A stretch of DNA of 52,118 nt from assembly GCA_031270705.1 (NCBI GenBank), contig JAISWW010000108.1, forward strand, positions 1-52,118. The letters run 5' to 3'. The notes under the pieces are model-generated. The model searched no databases. It saw only the letters and a program-made list of their open reading frames with translations, and was not told the origin of the DNA. Origin of the DNA: Deltaproteobacteria bacterium. Its GTDB lineage: Bacteria; Desulfobacterota; Desulfarculia; Adiutricales; Adiutricaceae. Both the position numbers and the translations under genes were made by a program. Below, one piece after another: positions 26,065 to 35,129 of the stretch; position 1 is the first letter of the stretch; each line of letters starts with the position of its first letter.

Positions 26065-27843
26065 TTAGAACAGACCCTTGACTTTGCCAGTCGCGGTATC
26101 CACGTCCACCCGACGATAGGCCGGATCGGAAGCGGTGCCAGGCATCAAGGTGATAGCGCCAGCCACCGGCACCACAAATCCCGCGCCCGCGTAAATCAAG
26201 ACATCGCGGACAAACAGTCTCCAGCCCTTGGGCACGCCCTTGACCTGGGGATTGTCGGAGAGGGAAAGGTGGGTTTTGACCATGCAGAGACCCAACTTGG
26301 AAGTGGCGGGATCTTTTTGGAAACCTTCCAGCTTCTTAGCCGCGTCGGGATTGTAGTCTACGCCATCGGCGCCGTAAACTTGCTTGGCGATGACCTCGAT
26401 CCTATCCTTCAGAGGTTGATCTAGACTATAGAGGAACTTGAAGTCAGGTTTGTCGTTGCAAGCGTCAACAACGGCTTCGGCCAACTCTCTCGCGCCTTCG
26501 CCGCCTTTGAGCCAGTGATCGGAGACCGCGACCCGAGCGCCAGCCGCTTCGGCCATGCTCTTGATCTTCGCGATTTCTTCTTTGGTGTCAGTGACAAAGG
26601 AGTTAATGCAGACGACGGGGCTGATGCCGGAGCTCTTAACCGTCTTAATATGATGAATCAAGTTCGCCACGCCTTTTTCAACTTGACCGACGTTGGGGAT
26701 CTTGTACTCTTCGGGTAGGGGTTTGCCAGGAGCGGGAATGGGCGCGCCACCATGGCATTTAAGGGCCCGCACGGTGGCCACGATAACCGCGGCGTTGGGG
26801 ATGAGGCCCGAGTAACGGCATTTAAGGTTCCAGAACTTCTCAAAACCTATGTCAGCCGCGAAACCAGACTCGGTCACGTGGTAGTCAGCCAGCTTCAGAG
26901 CTAAGCGGTCAGCCACGATGGAGCTTTGGCCAATGGCGATGTTGGCGAAGGGGCCAGCGTGGACGAAGCAGGGTTGACCCTCAAGAGTTTGCAACAGGTT
27001 CGGGTTCAGAGCCTCAACCATCCAGGCGGTCATGGCCCCAGCCACGTCGAGGTCGCTGGTGGTGACGGGGTTGCCCTTCTTGTCGTAAGCCACCACGATT
27101 TTGCCCAGCCGCTCGCGCAGATCTTTTAGATCGGCGGCCACGGCCAAAATAGCCATGATTTCCGAGCTAACCGCGATGCCGAACTTGGACTGCATCAGGT
27201 AGCCATCTTGCTTCCCGCCCAAGCCAATAATAATGTTACGAAGACACTGGGCCGCGAAGTCCATGATGAAGCCGTACTCCACCCTGGTGGGATCCACGTC
27301 CAGCCTCTTTAAGCCGCGTTTGGCCAAAGTGGCGTCATCGTAATTGCGCTCATGCTGCATGCGGGAGTTCAAAGCCACCATGCCCAGGTTGTGGGCGTTC
27401 ATAATGGCGTTGATATCCCCGGTCAAGCCTAGGGAGAAGGGGGTTAGGGGCACGCACTGGCTCATGCCGCCGCCGGCCGCTGAGCCCTTGATATTCATGG
27501 TCGGTCCGCCAGAGGGCTGACGAATAGCCGCGCACACGGTCTTGCCCAGTTTGCCAATGCCCTGGACTAAACCCATGGTGGTGGTCGATTTGCCTTCCCC
27601 TAGGGGGGTTGGGGTGATAGCGGTCACGTCGATGTACTTGCCATCGGGCTTGTTGCTTAAACGACTAAGGGCCCGGGCGTAATCGATCTTGGCGATGTAA
27701 TGACCGTAGGGCAAAACCTCGTCATCGGTTAGGCCGATCTTGGACGAGATGTCCTTGATCTTGAGTAGTTCCTTCTCAGCGGCCTCGGCGATTTCGTAAT
27801 CCTTGGCGCCTTTGGCGGTGTAATCCTGCCAATTCAATGCCAT
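26065..27843 (-). CDS. fhs: formate-tetrahydrofolate ligase
   Basis: Fhs uses ATP to join formate to tetrahydrofolate, giving 10-formyl-THF, the second step of the methyl branch of the Wood-Ljungdahl pathway. The P-loop [22 protein letters not shown] is near residues 60-81 and family motifs such as [20 protein letters not shown] and [23 protein letters not shown]-like [15 protein letters not shown] follow. Length is 592 residues from the ATG at 27843, which has GGAGGA 7 bases upstream. Together with HDCR genes and focA in the same window it indicates formate-based one-carbon fixation. The terminator at 25994 shows it is the last gene of its transcript. Confidence 0.96.
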   Translation of the reverse strand: MALNWQDYTAKGAKDYEIAEAAEKELLKIKDISSKIGLTDDEVLPYGHYIAKIDYARALSRLSNKPDGKYIDVTAITPTPLGEGKSTTTMGLVQGIGKLGKTVCAAIRQPSGGPTMNIKGSAAGGGMSQCVPLTPFSLGLTGDINAIMNAHNLGMVALNSRMQHERNYDDATLAKRGLKRLDVDPTRVEYGFIMDFAAQCLRNIIIGLGGKQDGYLMQSKFGIAVSSEIMAILAVAADLKDLRERLGKIVVAYDKKGNPVTTSDLDVAGAMTAWMVEALNPNLLQTLEGQPCFVHAGPFANIAIGQSSIVADRLALKLADYHVTESGFAADIGFEKFWNLKCRYSGLIPNAAVIVATVRALKCHGGAPIPAPGKPLPEEYKIPNVGQVEKGVANLIHHIKTVKSSGISPVVCINSFVTDTKEEIAKIKSMAEAAGARVAVSDHWLKGGEGARELAEAVVDACNDKPDFKFLYSLDQPLKDRIEVIAKQVYGADGVDYNPDAAKKLEGFQKDPATSKLGLCMVKTHLSLSDNPQVKGVPKGWRLFVRDVLIYAGAGFVVPVAGAITLMPGTASDPAYRRVDVDTATGKVKGLF

Positions 27844-27877
27844 AAAAAGATCCTCCATTTTCATTGGATGGTAAGTT

Positions 27878-27958
27878 CGCCCAACCTGGGGTTCATCAAC
27901 GGTTGGGCGGGATTAAAGCTTTGCCCAGTTGACCACCTTTGGCGAGAGTAGTCAAAGG
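27878..27958 (-). promoter_or_regulatory. hairpins in the fhs leader
   Basis: Two minus-strand stem-loops precede fhs: CCTTTG/CAAAGG (27958-27936) and a 9-bp perfect CGCCCAACC/GGTTGGGCG (27909-27878). The second ends about 20 bases before the ribosome binding site. Neither is followed by a T run, and the sequence does not fit the THF riboswitch I know. They could affect translation or stability. Confidence 0.35.
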
Positions 27959-28174
27959 CTAACCCACAAAAAGCGAGTATTTGGCAAAATATTGTCATTT
28001 TAGCCTAAAAAAATAGGCAAAATTAGACAAAAAAATTAAAACAATTAGGGTTCCCAGGGAACGCCAGATTTTTTGTTTTCCTGATTATACCAGAACTTTT
28101 TCTGGGTCAAAGAGAAAAATGACTCGCGGCCCAAAAAAATATTTTTACCTAAACCAAAGGACTCTCAAAAGCCT

Positions 28175-29020
28175 TTAAGCCGCTCTTTTGGCTTTGGTGT
28201 TATTGGCCCAATAGTAGAACATAGCCACAAACAGGGCGCCACCCACGTAATTGCCTAAAATAACGGGAATTAGATTTTTGATAAACAAAGCGCCCCAAGT
28301 GGCTGTTAAGACCGTGGCGTTGGCCGTGGCGATATAAGTCGGATCCGCGCCAATGAAGAGACCTAATGGCACGAAGGTCATGTTGGCCACGCTGTGTTCC
28401 ATGCCCATGGCCACGAAGGCGGTGATGGGCGGCCAAAGCAAAATGGCTTTCGAAACGCCGTCGGTGCTAGACAGGCTCATGTAAATGGCCAAACAGACTA
28501 GCCAGTTACAAAGAATCCCTCGATAAAAAGCCACGTCCCAGGCTAAGACGCATTTGCCGTTGGCTATGGCCACGGCGTAATTGGCCAATGGTCGGCCCGC
28601 CGCTGAGCCATCCATCAATAAGGTGCCTTTATAAGACAACCAAGCCACCAGAACCGAGCCAATAAAGTTGCCAATGACGCTTAAAATGAGGATTTTAAAG
28701 AACTTGCCCCAGTCGATTTGCTTGTGAGCCAAGGCTCCAGTCATGAACATGCAATCGCCAGTGAAGAGATCCGCCCCGGCCAATAAAACCAACAATAAGC
28801 CCACCGGGAAAACGCCGCCAAAAACCAGACGAACAAAAGTGCCCCAAGTTTCGGCGGGCATCCCCCCAGCCACCTTAATCGCGAAAACCGACCCAAAGCC
28901 AATATAGGCTCCAGCCAAGAGAGCCAAAATCATCTGACTTTTGAGGGTCATTTTCGACTTGGCCACGCCAATGGTGATAGTCGTGTCCATGATTTCAGCC
29001 GAATTTTTCACCACGCTCAT
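28175..29020 (-). CDS. focA: formate channel, FocA/NirC family
   Basis: A 281-residue inner-membrane pentameric channel moving formate (or nitrite). The start at 29020 (MSVVKNSAEIMD) has GGAGGAT about 10 bases upstream; the longer frame has no such site. Six hydrophobic helices are visible, as is the family motif GADLFTGDCMFMTGALAHKQ and the second-half GMEHSVANMTFVPLGLF. Length equals E. coli FocA (285). Placed upstream of fhs on the same strand, it fits formate uptake or release in step with HDCR and Fhs. Confidence 0.92.
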   Translation of the reverse strand: MSVVKNSAEIMDTTITIGVAKSKMTLKSQMILALLAGAYIGFGSVFAIKVAGGMPAETWGTFVRLVFGGVFPVGLLLVLLAGADLFTGDCMFMTGALAHKQIDWGKFFKILILSVIGNFIGSVLVAWLSYKGTLLMDGSAAGRPLANYAVAIANGKCVLAWDVAFYRGILCNWLVCLAIYMSLSSTDGVSKAILLWPPITAFVAMGMEHSVANMTFVPLGLFIGADPTYIATANATVLTATWGALFIKNLIPVILGNYVGGALFVAMFYYWANNTKAKRAA

Positions 29021-29764
29021 AAAAAACACTATCCTCCATCCCTCCAAATACGCGTTTGGCGCGTTTGGCGGGAAATAATAGAATGTAACTCCAAAGGCTT
29101 GAGCCACCGACGCCCGAAAAAGGGCAGCCAGTATCGGTAGCGACAAGCGACGCGAACGTAACTAAATATTTTTTTAACTAAGCCATCGCCGGGGATCAAA
29201 AATAATAAAAATTTTCGATTAAAGCAATTTGATTTCCTTATAGATAGAACCCATAGGAAAACCTACTGGCTGGAATTACTACATTTTTTTATTTTTAAAT
29301 TGCTAGTTTTTATAACTAAATCACGCGCTAAATATACGTCCAATGCTTTAAATACTTAAAAAAATATAATCTTATAATTTTACTTATAAGATTTATTGAA
29401 GGTATTATAATTATTTTACTACTTATTGAACTATATAAAAATACCAAAAACCCATAATTATATTGAAATTTATTTTGGCCTCCCTGATGACTAATATCGA
29501 ATTTTTCTATTTTAAGCGAAAAAATATTTTAACTTTTTCTCGCCAGACCGCGTTGGCCAGCCAATTTTGGGCTGGTTTGGGGGGTCTTTGGGGGCACAGC
29601 TAGCCTTTTGGGGGCCTTTAGAAGAAGCCTCATGACCATTTTTTTCTGGCCCTGGCCTCTCAAGCTGGCTTAAATCCAGAGTTTACCCCGTCCAAAGACT
29701 ACACATAAAATAGGATTTAAAATGTTTTAGCGACTAGCTTAGGCTGACTCAAAAGACCACGCCA
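29021..29764. other. gene-free stretch downstream of the small-RNA repeats
   Basis: No protein gene. 29200-29510 is AT-rich and probably holds the focA promoter. A hairpin CCAGCC/GGCTGG lies at about 29555-29573 without a T run and could end transcripts from repeat copy A. Confidence 0.4.
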
Positions 29765-29864
29765 AAACTTTTAAATCCAAAACAATTTAAAATCTAACCT
29801 TGGGCGGATAAATTTTAAATCCCACCACCTAAATGGATATCCGCGCCCAAAAAAATTTTTATTC
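29765..29864 (-). ncRNA. candidate small RNA copy A (decayed)
   Basis: The promoter is intact, but the body agrees with copies B and C only for about the first 100 nt. The ATCCGCCC hairpin has lost part of its partner strand and no terminator of the family is present. It may be a pseudogene of the small RNA or make a different transcript. The 3' end given is the limit of visible similarity. Confidence 0.35.
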
Positions 29865-29870
29865 TCGCTA

Positions 29871-29899
29871 TTTATACAGAGCCCAAAATCATTTGTCAA
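29871..29899 (-). promoter_or_regulatory. promoter of repeat copy A
   Basis: On the minus strand TTGACA (29899-29894), 17 bases, TATAAA (29876-29871). The same -35 and spacer sequence recur in copies B and C. Confidence 0.65.
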
Positions 29900-30143
29900 G
29901 AAGACCCTCTTCGTTTTTTTGAGTCAAATCAATATTTTTAAAACTAAATTACGCTATTTAATTAAAAATCTTGTAAAATAACGCAAAGTATGCTCATGGC
30001 CCGAAAAATCTTACCCGGCCAATTGAGCGCGGGGGCGATTATTTTATTCGCCTAAGGATTAAGGAGCCCCAAAACCCCAACCATTTGTTTATCTATTGAC
30101 GGCCATCTCGCTGGCTAAGAGGGGCAACTAAGCCCAATAGGCC

Positions 30144-30339
30144 AAAAAAAATCCGACTGGCTCCCAAGCCAACCGGGTTTTTGGCCTCTAAACAAGAGGA
30201 TCTATTAAGTTTTGGCGACTAGGCCAAGCCTTAAACCAGGCCCAAGCCAATAAAATCCAAAAAATGGCCAAAATCCGCCCTTGGGGCGGATAAAGTCCCA
30301 CCACCCCTATGGATATAGCCAACCCAAAATTTTTTTATA
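30144..30339 (-). ncRNA. candidate small RNA copy B, about 195 nt
   Basis: Transcript predicted from about 30339 to the T run at 30151-30144. It contains a perfect 8-bp hairpin ATCCGCCC/GGGCGGAT (30291-30273, loop CAA), a hairpin CCTCT/AGAGG (30199-30185) and a terminator stem CCGGTTGGCT/AGCCAGTCGG with loop TGGG and eight T. No open frame is shared with copy C. I do not recognise it as 6S, tmRNA, SRP or RNase P RNA. Confidence 0.7.
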
Positions 30340-30345
30340 CTCAAT

Positions 30346-30374
30346 AATCTACAGATCCCCAAATCATTTGTCAA
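30346..30374 (-). promoter_or_regulatory. promoter of small RNA copy B
   Basis: On the minus strand TTGACA (30374-30369), 17 bases, TAGATT (30351-30346). The -10 is the same as in the hycB-hydA promoter. Confidence 0.6.
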
Positions 30375-30577
30375 GAAAAGACTTTTTGTTTTTTTGAGTC
30401 GTATAAATATTTTTAAGCCTAAATTATTATATTTTAATAAAAATCTAGTAAAATTTTGTAAAGTATAGTCATGACCATAAAATCTAGCCCAGCCAATTGA
30501 CTAGGCTTAAAGTAAAAAATTTTTTACCCAAAGGCTCCAACTGGACAAAGAGGGCCGGCTATTAAAACCCTAAGGCC

Positions 30578-30767
30578 AAAAAAAATCCGACTGGCTCCCA
30601 AGCCAACCGAGTTTTGGCCCCTAAACAAGAGGATCTATTAAATATTGGCGACTAGGCCTAAAACCAGGCCCAAGCCAATAAAATCCAAAAAATGGCCAAA
30701 ATCCACCCTTGGGGCGGATAAAGTCCCACCTCCCCTATGGATATAGCCAACCCAAATTTTTTTTATG
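30578..30767 (-). ncRNA. candidate small RNA copy C, about 190 nt
   Basis: Nearly the same sequence as copy B from promoter to terminator. Differences keep pairing on the minus strand: the first hairpin reads ATCCGCCC/GGGTGGAT (30719-30701, one G-U), the second CCTCT/AGGGG (30632-30618, one U-G), and the terminator TCGGTTGGCT/AGCCAGTCGG keeps three wobbles before eight T (30585-30578). On the plus strand these would be C-A mismatches, so the minus strand is the functional RNA. Confidence 0.7.
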
Positions 30768-30773
30768 CTAGTT

Positions 30774-30802
30774 ATTTTACAGAACCCAAAATCATTTGTC
30801 AA
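30774..30802 (-). promoter_or_regulatory. promoter of small RNA copy C
   Basis: On the minus strand TTGACA (30802-30797), 17 bases, TAAAAT (30779-30774), with an AT-rich UP-element-like tract upstream (30820-30890). Confidence 0.7.
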
Positions 30803-31028
30803 GAAAAGGCTCTTTGTTTTTTTGAGTCTAATCAATATTTTTAAAACTAAATTACGATATTTTATTAAAAATCTAGTAAAATTTAGTAAAGTTTAGTCAT
30901 GGCCCGAAAAATCTAGTCCGGCCAATTGATTAGAGGGGCGATTATTTTTTTCGCTTCAGGACTAGGGAGCTCAAAAAAACCTAAACTATTTGTCTTTTGT
31001 TTTTGACGGCCATCTAGGCCAAAGCCCG

Positions 31029-31061
31029 AAAAAAACCCGGCTGGCTTTAAAGCCAACCGGG
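31029..31061 (-). terminator. terminator of the nitroreductase pair
   Basis: On the minus strand CCCGGTTGGCT/AGCCAGCCGGG with loop TTAA forms an 11-bp stem (one U-G) followed by seven T. It begins 17 bp after the nitroreductase stop and is homologous to the terminators of small RNA copies B and C. Confidence 0.9.
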
Positions 31062-31078
31062 TTTTCTAATTATTCCCC

Positions 31079-31615
31079 CTAAACAAAGCGGACAATGTCT
31101 TCCAAAGGTTTTCTAAGCTTCGGCCGAGCCTCTTTCTCCGTTTCTGGGTAACCCACGGCCACGATTAGAAAAAATCTTTGATCTTTAGGCAGATCCAAAA
31201 GCTGGGTCAGTTTGGGCCGATCAAAGACGCCTATGATACAAGTCCCCAAACCCAAAGACTCAGCCGCCAAAGTTATGGCGTAGGTGGCCGCCCCCAGATC
31301 GCCCTTGGCCCAATATTGGCTATCCAAAACGCTAGCGATCTTGGGCATTAAAACCGCGCGCTCCTCCAAAACAATGACAAAGGACTTCACATTGGCGAAA
31401 TACTCATTGACCCCAAAATGTTGGACGGTCTTAGCCACTTCTGGGGCGATCTTCGGATCATCGACCACCACGAATTTCCAAGGCTGAGAATTACAGCCCG
31501 AGGGCGTTAGGCGAGCGGCCTCAATTATTTTAACCAATTTTTCCCGCTCCACCGGGCGATCGGAATATTTACGGCAACTACTACGTTTCGCGGCCAATTC
31601 TAAAAAATCAGACAT
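31079..31615 (-). CDS. nitroreductase family flavoprotein (copy 1)
   Basis: A 178-residue FMN-dependent nitroreductase-fold protein. The N-terminal RSSCRKYSDRPVEREKL and PSGCNSQPWKFVVV motifs bind FMN phosphate and ring; LGLGTCIIGVFDRPKL and AVGYPETEK near the C-terminus are typical of the short (about 170 residue) branch. AGGAAGG precedes the ATG. The physiological substrate of this branch is usually unknown. It is a tandem duplicate of the gene 48 bp upstream, about four-fifths identical by eye. Confidence 0.9.
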   Translation of the reverse strand: MSDFLELAAKRSSCRKYSDRPVEREKLVKIIEAARLTPSGCNSQPWKFVVVDDPKIAPEVAKTVQHFGVNEYFANVKSFVIVLEERAVLMPKIASVLDSQYWAKGDLGAATYAITLAAESLGLGTCIIGVFDRPKLTQLLDLPKDQRFFLIVAVGYPETEKEARPKLRKPLEDIVRFV

Positions 31616-31663
31616 CTTGCCTTCCTTTTGATCTCCGAGCCAAGGCTCGGGCTAAAAATAGCC

Positions 31664-32200
31664 TTAAACAAAACGAGCGATGGCCTCTAAAGATTTTCGC
31701 TGCTTAGGCCGAGCCTCTTTCTCCGTTTCTGGGTAACCCACGGCCACAACCAGAAAAAACCTTTGACCTTTAGGCAGATCCAAAAGCTGGATCAGTTTGG
31801 GCCGATCAAAGAGCCCGATAATACAAGTCCCTAAACCCAAAGACGCGGCTTCCAGAGTTAAGCCATAAGTCGCCGCCCCCAGATCGCCCTTGGCCCAGTA
31901 TTGGCTATCCAAAAAACAGGCCACCTTGGGCATTAAAGTGGCGTGTTCCTCCAAAATAACGATAAAGGACTTGACATTGGCGAAATACTCATTGACCCCA
32001 AAATGTTGGACAGTTTTGGCCACTTCTGGGACGATTTGGGGATCATCGACCACCACGAATTTCCAGGGCTGGGAATTACAAGCCGAGGGGGTCAAACGCG
32101 CGGCCTCAATCAATTTGACCAGTTTTTCGCGCTCCACGGGGCGATCGGAATATTTGCGGCAACTCTCGCGTTGGGCGACCAATTCAAAAAAATCCGCCAT
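31664..32200 (-). CDS. nitroreductase family flavoprotein (copy 2)
   Basis: A 178-residue paralogue of the 31079-31615 gene with the same motifs (RESCRKYSDRPVEREKL, PSACNSQPWKFVVV, LGLGTCIIGLFDRPKL). GAGGAGAG precedes the ATG. It leads a two-gene transcript ending at the terminator at 31029. The copies differ most in the middle (residues about 75-125), which lines the active site in this fold, so the two may have different substrates. Confidence 0.9.
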   Translation of the reverse strand: MADFFELVAQRESCRKYSDRPVEREKLVKLIEAARLTPSACNSQPWKFVVVDDPQIVPEVAKTVQHFGVNEYFANVKSFIVILEEHATLMPKVACFLDSQYWAKGDLGAATYGLTLEAASLGLGTCIIGLFDRPKLIQLLDLPKGQRFFLVVAVGYPETEKEARPKQRKSLEAIARFV

Positions 32201-32313
32201 AAGGCTCTCCTCTTTGTCCTCAGAAAAACCCTAAAAAGGGTCATTCAGGTAAAAAAACTTCGACCAGTTAATAATTACAAGTTAAAATTGTTAAGAAGAG
32301 GAATCGCGTTGGT

Positions 32314-32361
32314 AAAAAAGGCCCTAAAACCTCGTCCCAGAGGACAAGATCATAGGGCCTT
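32314..32361 (-). terminator. terminator of the prs-rplY transcript
   Basis: On the minus strand a composite hairpin: outer AAGGCCCTA/TAGGGCCTT and inner CTTGTCC/GGACGAG with a TCTG loop, followed by six T (32319-32314). It lies 43 bp past the rplY stop. Confidence 0.85.
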
Positions 32362-32403
32362 ACAGTTTGGAAGCAAATCTAAAGGCCGTAAAGAGCTACC
32401 TGG

Positions 32404-33072
32404 CTATCTTCTAACCGTTTCTTTCTTGACGTTTTTGGCGGTTTTCTTGCTCGCGGCGGCTTTGGCCACTGGCTCCGCGGCTTTGGCGGCCTCATCGAGC
32501 TCAATCTTTAAGCCTTTGGGCACAGCCACCACGGCCACCGGCAGATCAACGGTCTTATCCAAAGACAGGCCTTCCGGCAACTGAACTTGGCTTAAATGCA
32601 TGGTCTGGCCTAAGGCAAGATTGGTCACGTCCACGTCAATGGAGGCCGGAATCTTATCTGGCAAGCCGCTAACCCGAATATCCCGCTCGCCTTGTTGCAG
32701 TTGCCCGCCTTTTTCCACGCCCGCGGCTTTCCCGACCAAATTCATGGGCACCAAAACGACGATGGGTTTTTCGGGATCGATCTTTAAAAAATCCACGTGA
32801 GCGACTTTCCGGCTCAACGGATTTATCTGAGCGTCCTTTAAGAGAACTGGCTGAGGAGCCTGGCCCTCAATAGCCAAGGTAAAAAGGGTCTTAGCCCCGT
32901 CCGAGCGCGTGAAGGCGGTCTTAAATTCCGCGTAATCCAAGGTTAAAGCCTGGGATTGATCAGCCCGGCCATAAAAGATAGCTGGCAATTGACCGCTAGC
33001 CCTTAAGCGGCGAGCGGCGTTTTTGCCTTGGGGCTCGCGGGGTTTAGCCAATATGGTGGTGTTCAGACCCAT
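32404..33072 (-). CDS. rplY: ribosomal protein L25, long CTC form
   Basis: A 222-residue bL25 that binds 5S rRNA. The N-terminal L25 domain (LAKPREPQGKNAARRLRASGQLPAIFYG) is followed by the TL5/CTC C-terminal beta domain (about 100-185) and a Lys/Ala-rich tail. GGAG lies before the ATG. It follows prs by 17 bp. In many bacteria pth comes next; here the transcript ends at a terminator and nitroreductase genes follow. Confidence 0.95.
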   Translation of the reverse strand: MGLNTTILAKPREPQGKNAARRLRASGQLPAIFYGRADQSQALTLDYAEFKTAFTRSDGAKTLFTLAIEGQAPQPVLLKDAQINPLSRKVAHVDFLKIDPEKPIVVLVPMNLVGKAAGVEKGGQLQQGERDIRVSGLPDKIPASIDVDVTNLALGQTMHLSQVQLPEGLSLDKTVDLPVAVVAVPKGLKIELDEAAKAAEPVAKAAASKKTAKNVKKETVRR

Positions 33073-33089
33073 GGTCGATTCTCCAAATT

Positions 33090-34031
33090 CTAGACAAAGA
33101 GAGAGCTAATGGAATCCTCGTTGTGGATTCGTCTAATGGCTTCCCCCAAAAGCTTAGCCACGGTCAGAACTTTGATTTTAGGCAAAGCCCGACCAGCTGG
33201 GGATAAGGGAATGGTGTTAGTGACCACCACTTCCTTTAAAGCCGAGTTTTTTATTTTTTCAATGGAAAGGCCAGAAAAGACCGGGTGCGTGGAGCAAGCC
33301 ATGACCTCTTCGGCTCCTAAACTCATGATGACTTCGGCGGCTTGGGTTAAGGTGCCCGCCGTATCGATCATGTCGTCAATTATTAGGCACCTTTTGTTTT
33401 TGACCTCGCCAACGATATTCATGACCTTGGCCTCGTTGACGGCTTCTCGTCTTTTATCGACAATAGCCAAAGGCGCGGAAAGATGCTTGGCGAAATACCT
33501 CGTCCTTTCCACTCCGCCGGCGTCTGGGGAAACCAAGACAATATTATCTGTCCCAATCGCCTTTAAATAGGACAAAACCACGGGGGCGGAAAAAAGATGA
33601 TCCACGGGGATATTAAAGAAACCCTGGATTTGGCCGGCGTGCAGATCCATGGCCAAAACCCGATTAGTGCCGGCGGCGGTCAAGAGATCGGCCACTAATT
33701 TGGCCGAAATGGGAACCCTGGGCGCGGCTTTCCGATCTTGCCTCGCGTAGCCATAATAAGGGATGACCGCGGTAATCCGCCGAGCCGAAGCCCTTTTTAA
33801 GGCGTCAATGATCAATAACAACTCCATTAAGTTGTCATTAACCGGGGCGCAGGTGGATTGGATGACGAAGGTGTCCCGACCGCGGACATTGGCCCCAATC
33901 TCCACCAAAATTTCTCCATCGGAAAATCGCCGAACCTGGGCCTCGCCTAAAGGTTGCCAGAGCGTCTCGCTAATTTCCTGAGCTAGCTCCAAATTGGAGT
34001 TACCGGAAATCACCACTATATCATTGGGCAT
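33090..34031 (-). CDS. prs: ribose-phosphate pyrophosphokinase
   Basis: Makes PRPP from ribose 5-phosphate and ATP. The 313-residue protein shows the class I signature: [20 protein letters not shown] near 37-56, the PRPP-synthase loop [26 protein letters not shown] near 115-140 and the PRPP-binding [14 protein letters not shown] near 217-230. An AGGA lies just before the ATG. It is in the order ispE, tRNA-Gln, prs, rplY, which is common in related bacteria. Confidence 0.97.
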   Translation of the reverse strand: MPNDIVVISGNSNLELAQEISETLWQPLGEAQVRRFSDGEILVEIGANVRGRDTFVIQSTCAPVNDNLMELLLIIDALKRASARRITAVIPYYGYARQDRKAAPRVPISAKLVADLLTAAGTNRVLAMDLHAGQIQGFFNIPVDHLFSAPVVLSYLKAIGTDNIVLVSPDAGGVERTRYFAKHLSAPLAIVDKRREAVNEAKVMNIVGEVKNKRCLIIDDMIDTAGTLTQAAEVIMSLGAEEVMACSTHPVFSGLSIEKIKNSALKEVVVTNTIPLSPAGRALPKIKVLTVAKLLGEAIRRIHNEDSISSLFV

Positions 34032-34115
34032 TTTAAATCCTAGGAAGCTCGAAATAGCTCAAAAAAAACTATTCGCGACCTAACCCTGGTTTACCTCCGC
34101 GAGTCATGGAAAATT

Positions 34116-34191
34116 TGGCTGGGGCGGAAGGAGTCGAACCTTCGAATGCAGGAACCAAAACCCTGTGTCTTAACCACTTGACGACGCCCCA
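34116..34191 (-). tRNA. tRNA-Gln (anticodon UUG)
   Basis: A 76-nt minus-strand gene. The acceptor TGGGGCG pairs with CGCCCCA, the anticodon loop TTTTGGT carries TTG on a CAGG/CCTG-type stem, the T loop is TTCGACT, and CCA is encoded (34118-34116). It sits between ispE and prs. Confidence 0.95.
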
Positions 34192-34262
34192 TCGCCTACT
34201 TTGAGGACGAGCCTAATCCTCTTTTACCTAAATAATTTATCAAAATTACTTATAAATTATAG

Positions 34263-35129
34263 TCAATCGCTAGCCAAAGCCGTCAAAATAGACAGCCAAG
34301 GTCGCGCTTTTAAGCTAGCCCTAGCTTCCTTGGCCTCTTCATGGGTCGCGAAAAGAACCCAAAAAGTCGGCCCACTGCCAGACAAGCCAAAAAAAAGACC
34401 GCCCAACGACTCTAGCTCCTTTTGAGCCTCCAAAAGCCTAGGCTCAAGGCGCAGAGCCGGGGCCAATAAATCGTTCTCCCCAAAAGGACAACCGCCCAAA
34501 GGCGATTGTGGCCACAATGTATGATCTTCGGCCCTTTTTGTCAAGGCCAATTCCCGAAAAACTCGGCCCGTGGCCAAAGGAAAACCCGGATTGACCAAAA
34601 GCGCCCACTTGGGACAAGCCCCAGACCAAGGGCTAATAATCTCGCCCCGGCCTTCCACCAAAGCCATTTTCGGGCCGAAAAAAAAGGGCAAATCCGAGCC
34701 TAGGCTCAAACCCAGGCTAAGCAGTTGGCTCTGGCTTAAACCGAGTTTTGGCCCCAAAGCCAAAAGAATGGCCGCCGCGTCCGAGGAACCCCCGCCTAAG
34801 CCAGCGGCTAGGGGAATATTTTTTTGAATATAAACCCCAAAATAGCTCAAATCCGGGTTTAAGGCCCTTAAAGCCGCCAGAGCCTTAAGAGCCAGGTTAT
34901 TGTCCCGAAAACCTAGGTCAGCTGGGTCGCCAAAACCCTCGTAAGTGAGGCTATCCGCGGCCTTTAAAGGTCGCTCGAGAGGCTCTAAAACCAAAAAATC
35001 GGCCAGCTCCAAACGAGCCATTAAGGAATAAAGATCGTGATAACCATCGGCTCGCGGGCCCAAAACCTTTAAAAAAAGGTTGATTTTCGCGGGAGCCCTT
35101 AATTCCAGCCGCTCCTTAATGATGGACAA
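34263..35129 (-). CDS. ispE: 4-diphosphocytidyl-2-C-methyl-D-erythritol kinase
   Basis: IspE phosphorylates CDP-methylerythritol in the MEP isoprenoid pathway. The 288-residue GHMP kinase has the substrate motif APAKINLFLKVLGPRADGYHDL (about 13-34) and the ATP loop PLAAGLGGGSSDAAA (about 98-112); SGSGPTFW is the third GHMP motif. The start is probably TTG at 35129, overlapping the DUF1015 gene by 14 bp; there is no ATG before the conserved region and no strong ribosome binding site, so the start is tentative. Confidence 0.93.
   Translation of the reverse strand: MSIIKERLELRAPAKINLFLKVLGPRADGYHDLYSLMARLELADFLVLEPLERPLKAADSLTYEGFGDPADLGFRDNNLALKALAALRALNPDLSYFGVYIQKNIPLAAGLGGGSSDAAAILLALGPKLGLSQSQLLSLGLSLGSDLPFFFGPKMALVEGRGEIISPWSGACPKWALLVNPGFPLATGRVFRELALTKRAEDHTLWPQSPLGGCPFGENDLLAPALRLEPRLLEAQKELESLGGLFFGLSGSGPTFWVLFATHEEAKEARASLKARPWLSILTALASD

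Larger units (their letters stand above)
29745..31061 (-). repeat. three-copy direct repeat of 430-475 bp
   Basis: Three copies of a long unit follow each other. Their -35 boxes lie at 29894, 30369 and 30797, giving spacings of 475 and 428 bp. Each copy has, in minus-strand order, a conserved upstream block (GGCCATGAC and an AT-rich tract), TTGACA with a 17-base spacer, a body beginning with a long A run and GGGTTGGCTATATCC, and, in B and C, a terminator. Copies B and C are nearly identical; A has drifted in its body. The terminator after the nitroreductases (31029-31061) is a fourth relative of the repeat's terminator. Confidence 0.88.

Noticed and set aside
27878-27958. THF riboswitch before fhs
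   Set aside because: The conserved core I know for that class is not present.
30144-30767. 6S RNA
   Set aside because: Length fits, but hairpins are in series and there is no long closing stem around a central bubble.
30638-30835. 65-codon minus-strand frame across the small-RNA promoter
   Set aside because: It is not shared with the other repeat copies and crosses the promoter and start site.
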